Shown here: positions 8,053 to 13,210 of the stretch, one piece after another
Position numbering within the stretch: position 1 is the stretch's first letter
Layout of the letters: each line of letters begins with the position of its first letter
Program-made: the position numbers and the translations under genes
Assembly: GCA_036841525.1 (NCBI GenBank)
Contig: DAITVZ010000079.1
Coordinates: forward strand, 1-18,512
Direction: 5' to 3'
Source: JAAYEA01 sp012689325
GTDB taxonomy: Bacteria; Chloroflexota; Anaerolineae; JAAYEA01
Length of the DNA stretch: 18,512 bases
The notes under the pieces: model-generated
Databases searched by the model: none
What the model saw: only the letters and a program-made list of their open reading frames with translations
What the model was told of the DNA's origin: nothing

Positions 8053-8079
8053 GTCGCGCCGGGGCCCAGCGGGCGCGAC
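8053..8079 (-). repeat. Inverted repeat in the leader between the two response regulator genes
   Basis: An 8-bp perfect inverted repeat, GTCGCGCC/GGCGCGAC (arms 8053-8060 and 8072-8079), has an 11-nt loop and sits in the 100-bp gap between the two receiver genes, about 40 nt before the downstream GTG. There is no U-run, so it is not a standard terminator. It could be an mRNA processing or attenuation hairpin that sets unequal expression of the two copies. In this G+C-rich DNA a chance origin is possible. Confidence 0.35.
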
Positions 8080-8113
8080 CTGGGCCGCGTCTGCGGGACC
8101 CCGCGAGTGCTCC

Positions 8114-8518
8114 CTAGGCGGCCTGCGCCGCGCGGGCAAGCACCTTTTGAACGCTCTGCAGGATATCCCGCGGGCCAAAGGGCTTCCTGAGGTAGTCATC
8201 CACCTTGGCCTCATAGCGGGCCAAGATCACATCGCTGGGCTGAGAGCGGGCCGTCACCACGATGATGGGCACATCCTTGAGCAACGGATCGCTTCGCACC
8301 TGCTGAAAGACCGACCAGCCATCTCTTTTGGGGAGCATGATGTCCAGTAGCACGAGGTCGGGCCGGGCCTCGCGCATGATCTGGATCCCCTCGTCGGCAT
8401 CCAACGCCCCCAGCACCTTCATGTCATGCCTGGCCAGGATCAGCCGGACCAACTCGATCATGCCAGGCTCATCCTCGATGTAGAGGATCGTCGTTTCGCA
8501 CCGCGCTTGTTTTGGCAT
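8114..8518 (-). CDS. Receiver-only response regulator 2
   Basis: 134 residues, a stand-alone CheY-like receiver domain. Key residues are Glu15-Asp16 (YIEDEPGM), phospho-acceptor Asp59 (LVLLDIMLPKRDGW), Thr89 (VVTARS) and Lys112 (YLRKPFGP), at the same positions as in the neighbouring regulator. The pair shares long matching stretches such as PDLVLLDIM and AKVDDY..KPFGP, so they arose by tandem duplication. The start is ATG 8518, with GAGGG close by at a short spacing; the stop is TAG. It lies 19 bp after the fpg stop in the same leftward run. No DNA-binding output is present. The direct target is unknown. Confidence 0.93.
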   Translation of the reverse strand: MPKQARCETTILYIEDEPGMIELVRLILARHDMKVLGALDADEGIQIMREARPDLVLLDIMLPKRDGWSVFQQVRSDPLLKDVPIIVVTARSQPSDVILARYEAKVDDYLRKPFGPRDILQSVQKVLARAAQAA

Positions 8519-8537
8519 GTCCCCTCACACCCGCCAT

Positions 8538-9350
8538 CTATCGCTGGCAATTCGAGCAGATAAACGTGCCTCGCCCTCCGACCACCAGTCGTTGGATGAT
8601 TGTGCCGCACCGAGGGCAGGGCTCCTCGGCGCGCCGGAAGACCGCCAGGCTCTCCTGGTTGCGCCCGGTCTGGCCCTCGGCATCGCGATAGTCATCCAGC
8701 GTGGTTCCACCGTTGGCGATCCCCTGGCGCAACACGGCGCGGATCGCCTCGTAGAGCCTGCCCACCTCGTCCTCGTCCAGGGCCTCGACCCGCCGGCGCG
8801 GGTCCAGGCCGGCCTGGAAGAGCGCCTCGTCCGCATAGATATTGCCGAGGCCAGCCAGAAAGCGCTGGTCCAACAGCAGCGGCTTGATCATCCCCCGGCG
8901 CGAGCCCAGCCGCGCGCGAAAGGCCTCCAGGCTCAAGTCGTCGGAGAGGGGCTCGGGCCCCAGGCAGCCCAACACCTCGACGCAATCGTCGACCCAATAG
9001 ATGCGCCCGAACTTGCGCACGTCCCGAAAGTAGAGCCAGGTGCCATCGTCCAGCGCGAAAGCGACATGGATGTGCTTGCGCTCCTCGGGCAGCGCCGGGC
9101 ACAGCAGCAACTGCCCCGTCATGCGCAGATGGATGAGCATATACAGGCCATCGCTGAGGGTCAGGACCAGGAACTTGGCGCGCCGCGCCACGTCCAGCAC
9201 CTGGCGGCCAGCGACCTGCTGGCGGAAGAACTCGGGCGACACCTGGTGCAGGGCGCCGGGCCAAAAGACCTGCACGCCCGTGAAGCGGCGCCCCAACAGC
9301 CGCCGTCGCAAGCCCTGGACGATGGTCTCCACCTCGGGGAGCTCTGGCAT
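8538..9350 (-). CDS. mutM: Formamidopyrimidine-DNA glycosylase (Fpg/MutM)
   Basis: 270 residues, the usual length. This base-excision-repair enzyme removes 8-oxoguanine and ring-opened purines and then cuts the abasic site by beta/delta elimination. The N-terminus MPELPEVET carries the catalytic Pro2 and Glu3 (after Met removal), Lys59 sits in the conserved ARRAKFL segment, and GLGNIYADEALF is the helix-two-turn-helix region. The C-terminal zinc finger has Cys245, Cys248, Cys265 and Cys268. All key residues are present, so it should be active. The ATG lies three bases after the stop of the upstream peptidase gene, indicating translation from the same message. Confidence 0.97.
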   Translation of the reverse strand: MPELPEVETIVQGLRRRLLGRRFTGVQVFWPGALHQVSPEFFRQQVAGRQVLDVARRAKFLVLTLSDGLYMLIHLRMTGQLLLCPALPEERKHIHVAFALDDGTWLYFRDVRKFGRIYWVDDCVEVLGCLGPEPLSDDLSLEAFRARLGSRRGMIKPLLLDQRFLAGLGNIYADEALFQAGLDPRRRVEALDEDEVGRLYEAIRAVLRQGIANGGTTLDDYRDAEGQTGRNQESLAVFRRAEEPCPRCGTIIQRLVVGGRGTFICSNCQR

Positions 9351-9353
9351 GGG

Positions 9354-10553
9354 TTAGCGCCCTCGCCTCGTGGTCGCCGCGCCCAGCAGCAAAGGCAACA
9401 ACACCGCCACCGAGCAGATGGTCAGCCCGCCCCGTTCCTCCCGAGAGGAGGCCTCGACGGTGTCCGCCGTGCGAGGGCCCAGGCCCAGGCTGGCGCGCCA
9501 TCGGTTATCCAGCTCGTCCAATCCAAAGCCATAGACCTGGTTCAGCGCCTCTTCCGGCAGCACACCCTCTTCCAGCACGTCCAGCAGTTCCGCTGTCTTT
9601 TCCTGCCCGTAAGCATCGAGCATGAAACTGACCAAGCTGTAGGCCTCGCCATAGTACAGGTCCACCAGCGAGGCATCCCCCACATAAGCCGAGAGCGACC
9701 GCACCGAGATCAACTCGTCGCGGCGGATGGCGCGCTCCAGGGCCTTGGCGTTGTCGCTGGGCAGCTCTCCCTCGGCATACATGGCCAAGCCCTCATCCAG
9801 CCAGCGCGGCAAATCCGTGAAGGGGTTCTCGGTGGAGGCACCGACGATGATGTGGCTCATCTCGTGGGCCGTGGTCTGCAACACATCGTCATGGGAACCG
9901 AGCAAAAGGAGCGTATCGCCGCCGGTGCTCAAGCCCAGCGTCACCGTCTGCTCGTCATAGGTGGCGTCCCGCTGCGCCAGGGCGGGCAGCATGTCCGCCC
10001 GGCTCGCGTACACATAGATCGAGACGGGCTGTTCCAGCTTGATCCCAATGTGGTCTTCGATCCGCGTCGCCGCCTCTGTCGCCGCGTCCAGGATCGCCTG
10101 GGCGCCCTGGCGCTCACCCTCATAGTAGTAGAGGCGGATCGGCCCCTGGGAAAGCTCTTGCCAGGTGAAACGGTCATCCTCATAGTTCAGGAGCGTCGGA
10201 GGCACCTCCAAGCTGCGCCCGGAGGCGTCTTCCACCAGCCACCAGTACGAGATGCCCACGCCGGGGCGCAGCTCGCCCGACTCGAGCTCCCAGATGTACT
10301 CGGCCTCCACCCGCCGGCCCGGCGAAAAATCCACCTCGGCGCGCACACGGCCCTCCTCGCCGTCCAACTGGCGAAAGAGGGCGACCCGCCGAATGGCCAC
10401 GTCGCTTTCAACGACCAGGCGAAAGATGATCTCCTGGCCGAAACGACTCTGGTAGGTGTTCTCCACCACCGCAATGGCGCCCTGGGCGGAGGCCCACGTG
10501 CCGCCGAGCCAGAGGGCCAAGGTGATGGCGATGAGCAGATAGTGTTTCCGCAT
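9354..10553 (-). CDS. Exported, C-terminally anchored gluzincin metallopeptidase (peptidase MA-like)
   Basis: 399 residues. A signal peptide (1-23, RK then a hydrophobic core, probable cleavage at ASA-Q) is followed by a beta-rich domain of about 120 residues. The peptidase domain has HEMSH (230-234) and a third zinc ligand Glu254 in WLDEGLA, the gluzincin pattern of the peptidase MA-like group. A hydrophobic stretch at about 376-393 followed by RRGR forms a C-terminal membrane anchor. The protein should face outward with its active site outside the cytoplasm; the substrate is unknown. ATG 10553 is chosen because it begins the signal peptide and avoids overlapping the Trm112-like gene (the frame is open to 10643), although the Shine-Dalgarno site is weak. 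The stop is TAA. Confidence 0.9.
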   Translation of the reverse strand: MRKHYLLIAITLALWLGGTWASAQGAIAVVENTYQSRFGQEIIFRLVVESDVAIRRVALFRQLDGEEGRVRAEVDFSPGRRVEAEYIWELESGELRPGVGISYWWLVEDASGRSLEVPPTLLNYEDDRFTWQELSQGPIRLYYYEGERQGAQAILDAATEAATRIEDHIGIKLEQPVSIYVYASRADMLPALAQRDATYDEQTVTLGLSTGGDTLLLLGSHDDVLQTTAHEMSHIIVGASTENPFTDLPRWLDEGLAMYAEGELPSDNAKALERAIRRDELISVRSLSAYVGDASLVDLYYGEAYSLVSFMLDAYGQEKTAELLDVLEEGVLPEEALNQVYGFGLDELDNRWRASLGLGPRTADTVEASSREERGGLTICSVAVLLPLLLGAATTRRGR

Positions 10554-10617
10554 AAGCTTGGTCTTGGGCCTTCCCAAGCCGAGCGGATCCCGGCGCCGGA
10601 ACCCGCTCGGCCCTGAG

Positions 10618-10812
10618 TTATTGCAGGTTCTCCACCGCCACATCCACGTGCTTGGTGCCTTCCTCGACCAACATCACCGGGATGTCGTCGCGGATGGGAT
10701 ACTTGCGGCGGCAGGCGCTGTTCTTGCAGACCAACCACTTGTCCTTGACCAGATCCAGCTCGGACTTGCAGGCCGGACAGACCAGAATATCGAGCAACTC
10801 CTGGCTAACCAT
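10618..10812 (-). CDS. Trm112/UPF0434-family small zinc protein
   Basis: 64 residues: LLDILVCPACKSELDL, then four zinc-ligand cysteines (Cys12, Cys15, Cys29, Cys34), and the family motif IRDDIPVMLVEE near the end. Trm112 proteins stabilise partner methyltransferases in eukaryotes and archaea; the bacterial YcaR-type members are poorly defined. ATG 10812 is preferred to the ATG at 10830 because GGAGG lies five bases upstream. It is the first gene of the leftward run, 65 bp before the peptidase start. A promoter is visible just upstream. Confidence 0.92.
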   Translation of the reverse strand: MVSQELLDILVCPACKSELDLVKDKWLVCKNSACRRKYPIRDDIPVMLVEEGTKHVDVAVENLQ

Positions 10813-10844
10813 CGTTTCCTCCAAATTCAACTATCTTCAGTGTT

Positions 10845-10873
10845 AGTATAGCACATTTTCCTGGCAAGCTAAA
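10845..10873 (-). promoter_or_regulatory. Extended -10 promoter for the Trm112-peptidase-fpg-regulator operon
   Basis: On the - strand TGC-TATACT (TG at 10853-10852, hexamer 10850-10845) forms an extended -10. A weak -35, TTTAGC, lies 17 bp upstream (10873-10868). The 72-bp gap is locally A+T-rich. The expected start near 10838 gives a leader of about 26 nt with the GGAGG site. Readthrough from the RspA-like gene upstream on the same strand is also possible because I see no terminator between them. Confidence 0.55.
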
Positions 10874-10884
10874 TCGGGGGCGCC

Positions 10885-12111
10885 CTATGGCCGGACGGAG
10901 GTGCCGTCCGGGGTGCGCGTCAGCGTCCAATCCGGCGGGCCAGGGGGACAGGGATACTTGGCGGCCTGCGCCTCGTCGATATCGATGCCCAGCCCCGGGC
11001 GATCGTTGGGATACATGTACCCCTGGCGCACCTCCGGGCAACCCGGAAAAACCTCCGGCAGCGGATCAGGGAAGCCGCTCCACTCCTGGACGCCAAAGTT
11101 GGGGCTGCTGAGGTCCAGGTGCAGGTTAGCGGCGTGCCCCACCGGCGAGACATCGCCCGGCCCATGCCAGGCGGTCCGCACACCGAAGAGCTCGCACATG
11201 GCCGCCATTTTCTTCGCCGGGGTGATGCCGCCGATCTGGCTGATATGCACGCGAATAAAGTCGATCAGCCGCTCCTTGACCAGCGGAATCCACTCCAGCG
11301 GGTGATTGAACAGCTCGCCCATGGCGATGGGCGTGGCGCTCTGCTGGCGGATCATGCGGAACCATTCGGGCTGCTCCGGCGGGAGCGGATCCTCCAGGAA
11401 GAAGAGGCGGTAGGGCTCCACGTCCTTGGCCAGGCGCACGGCATCGATGGGCTGCAAGCGCTCGTGGATATCGTGCAGCAGCTCGACGCCATAGCCGATC
11501 CGCTTGCGCAGGTGCTCGAACAGGCGGGGCACGCTCTGCGCATAGGCCACCGGATCGAAATAGGCGCCGGGCAGCGCCCCTTCGGGACGGCGCGAGATGG
11601 GGTTGCGCCCGCCATAGCCGCCCATCTGGCAGCGGATGTGGTGCAGGCCCTCGTCCATGTAGCGGCGCACGTTGTCCTCCACCTCGTGCTCGTCGGCGCC
11701 ATCGGCGTGCCGATAGACCGCCGCCGCCTCGCGGCACTTGCCGCCCAAGAGCTGGAAGAGCGGCATCCCCGCCAGCTTGCCCTTGATGTCCCACAGCGCC
11801 ATGTCCACGCCCGAGATGGCATTGTTCAGCACCGGGCCGTTGCGCCAATAGCTATTGACCCAGGAGGTCTGCCAGATATCCTCGATGCGCTGCGGGTCCT
11901 TGCCCACCAGGAAAGGCTTCAGGTAGTCGTCCACAGCCGCCTTGACCGCCAGCGGGCGCTGCGTGAACGTGGCGCAGCCCAGGCCATAGAGGCCAGGCTC
12001 CGACGTCTCCACCTTGACCACGATCAACCTCGACCGCGCCGGCGCGGTGAGGATGACGCGCACCTCGCGAATCGTGAGGTTCTTTGCCTCGCTGACCATC
12101 GGTTCCGACAT
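10885..12111 (-). CDS. Enolase-superfamily sugar-acid dehydratase, RspA/D-mannonate dehydratase group
   Basis: 408 residues. These enzymes abstract a proton next to a sugar-acid carboxylate and eliminate water, using Mg2+. Visible are the capping domain (GLYGLGCATFTQRPL), AISGVDMALWDIKGK, and metal ligands Asp214 (LLHDIH, with His216), Glu240 (FFLEDPLPPE) and Glu266 (AMGELFN). The catalytic His316 is in WHGPGD, and the C-terminal signature PNDRPGLGIDIDE is present. Arg160 matches the active-site arginine, but the tyrosine expected 12 residues later is Ile172, and the nearest tyrosine is Tyr166 in a different loop. Mannonate may therefore not be the substrate. ATG 12111 has AGGAGGGGG just upstream. 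The frame is open to 12801, but that part is shadow of the divergent lipoprotein gene. The stop is TAG. Confidence 0.93.
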   Translation of the reverse strand: MSEPMVSEAKNLTIREVRVILTAPARSRLIVVKVETSEPGLYGLGCATFTQRPLAVKAAVDDYLKPFLVGKDPQRIEDIWQTSWVNSYWRNGPVLNNAISGVDMALWDIKGKLAGMPLFQLLGGKCREAAAVYRHADGADEHEVEDNVRRYMDEGLHHIRCQMGGYGGRNPISRRPEGALPGAYFDPVAYAQSVPRLFEHLRKRIGYGVELLHDIHERLQPIDAVRLAKDVEPYRLFFLEDPLPPEQPEWFRMIRQQSATPIAMGELFNHPLEWIPLVKERLIDFIRVHISQIGGITPAKKMAAMCELFGVRTAWHGPGDVSPVGHAANLHLDLSSPNFGVQEWSGFPDPLPEVFPGCPEVRQGYMYPNDRPGLGIDIDEAQAAKYPCPPGPPDWTLTRTPDGTSVRP

Positions 12112-12155
12112 GGCTTTCCCCCTCCTGCCCATTCCAGTGTTGGCATGCTCGCAGC

Positions 12156-12184
12156 AGGATAACACCGCGGGCTCGAGTTGCCAA
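12156..12184 (-). promoter_or_regulatory. Promoter for the RspA-like dehydratase gene
   Basis: On the - strand TTGGCA (12184-12179) lies 17 bp from TATCCT (12161-12156), a 5/6 and 4/6 match to sigma70 hexamers. It would give a leader of about 38 nt to ATG 12111. It diverges from the strong + strand promoter; the two -35 boxes are about 20 bp apart, so one bound regulator could control both. Confidence 0.5.
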
Positions 12185-12203
12185 ATCGGCGCGGCCCGGC
12201 AAG

Positions 12204-12231
12204 TTGACATTTCGGGAACCTCCGGTATAAT
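12204..12231 (+). promoter_or_regulatory. Near-consensus sigma70 promoter for the lipoprotein-DUF2723 pair
   Basis: Perfect TTGACA (12204-12209) and perfect TATAAT (12226-12231) are separated by 16 bp, which stands out in such G+C-rich DNA. The expected start near 12238 gives a leader of about 85 nt before ATG 12323. This is the strongest promoter-like sequence in the window. Confidence 0.85.
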
Positions 12232-12322
12232 GGACAAAGCAGTTGCTCGATGGTCGTCTTCCCCTCTTGCTGGTTGAGCCGCCGCAATCAGGCCGCGCTT
12301 GGGCACAGCCGACGAGGCAAAC

Positions 12323-13204
12323 ATGTCACGAGACAGGACCGCACGACAGCAGAACAGGCTTCCCTTCACGCCATTACAGAGACGCCTCATCCTGGGAGGC
12401 CTGATGGCAGCGCTATTGCTCAGCTTACTCAGCCTATCCGCCTGCCGCGTCCTGGGGCGACCCATCCAGCCCGGGACCATGCCGGAGGCCAGCCTGACCT
12501 CCGTCACGAACACAACACCCGGGGCCGAGGCGGCAACTTGGACGCTCGAGCCCTCGCCGACGCCGAGCCTGACGCCCACGCCCACCCATACCCCGATCCC
12601 GCCCACGAACACGCCGGTGCCTCCGACGGCAACGCCCGCCATCGTTGCCACCGCCACCGCACCGCCGCCCGCGACGGCCACGGTTCCCTCGCCCACCCCC
12701 CTGTGCCAGATTACGCCGCAGTGGGGCATCGGCGACGTATGGAGCCAGCCCGAGGTCCGGGAGCGGGTCGGCTGCCCCGTCGGCAGCCAGCAGGGCATCA
12801 CCGGCGAGGAGATCTATTTCCAGGGCGGACACATGCTCTGGCGCCCTGACAATGGGCTAATCTATGTGCTCACGGCGCCGTATATGCAGGACGGCTGGGG
12901 CGCCTTCCCCGACACCTACCAGCCGAGCGACCTGTGGACCGATCCGGCCCTTGCCACGCCTACGCCGCGCATCGGCGCGCCCAAGGTCTATCAGCCCACG
13001 GGGCGGTTCGGCAAGCTCTGGCGGCAGAACCCCTGGATGCAGACCAGGCTCAATTGGGCCATCCTCATGCACGGCGAGACCGAGGACGATCTGATTCACA
13101 CCTTTGCCGGCGTGGTCCAGGATTGCGAACGCGGCTTGCTCTTCTGGAACGGCAACGTCTGCTTTGTGCTTTATACTGACGACATGTCCTGGACCATCTA
13201 TTAG
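12323..13204 (+). CDS. Lipoprotein with Pro/Thr linker and two LGFP-like repeats
   Basis: 293 residues. A basic N-terminus, one hydrophobic helix (about 22-40) and the lipobox LSAC (Cys41) mark a lipid-anchored surface protein. Residues about 78-127 are a Pro/Thr/Ala linker of degenerate TPTPT-type repeats. The outer part holds two similar modules (about 132-184 and 228-293). Each has a Trp-rich helix, a few conserved spacers, and F-x-G-G-x-x-LW or FAGV...LLFW followed by an IYVL/FVLY strand, a pattern like LGFP repeats of cell-surface proteins. Cys128, Cys151, Cys268 and Cys280 could form disulfides. The role is unknown; cell-envelope or polysaccharide contact is a guess. ATG 12323 is chosen over TTG 12299 because GAGG lies five bases ahead. 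The next gene starts 6 bp after its TAG stop. Confidence 0.85.
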   Translation: MSRDRTARQQNRLPFTPLQRRLILGGLMAALLLSLLSLSACRVLGRPIQPGTMPEASLTSVTNTTPGAEAATWTLEPSPTPSLTPTPTHTPIPPTNTPVPPTATPAIVATATAPPPATATVPSPTPLCQITPQWGIGDVWSQPEVRERVGCPVGSQQGITGEEIYFQGGHMLWRPDNGLIYVLTAPYMQDGWGAFPDTYQPSDLWTDPALATPTPRIGAPKVYQPTGRFGKLWRQNPWMQTRLNWAILMHGETEDDLIHTFAGVVQDCERGLLFWNGNVCFVLYTDDMSWTIY

Positions 13205-13210
13205 CGGCGC

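Noticed and set aside
8517..10616. A 699-residue + strand open frame
   Set aside because: It lies entirely antisense to fpg and the gluzincin gene, both of which show full motif sets. Its own translation is low-complexity His/Gln/Arg/Leu-rich, as expected from a shadow frame in G+C-rich DNA.
12540..12700. Tandem-repeat-like stretch of Pro/Thr codons as a DNA repeat or CRISPR
   Set aside because: The units are degenerate and of variable length, and they encode the in-frame linker of the lipoprotein; there are no spacers or direct repeats.
12112..12801. N-terminal extension of the RspA-like frame by 230 residues
   Set aside because: It overlaps both divergent promoters and the Pro/Thr linker of the lipoprotein; ATG 12111 has a strong AGGAGG-type site.
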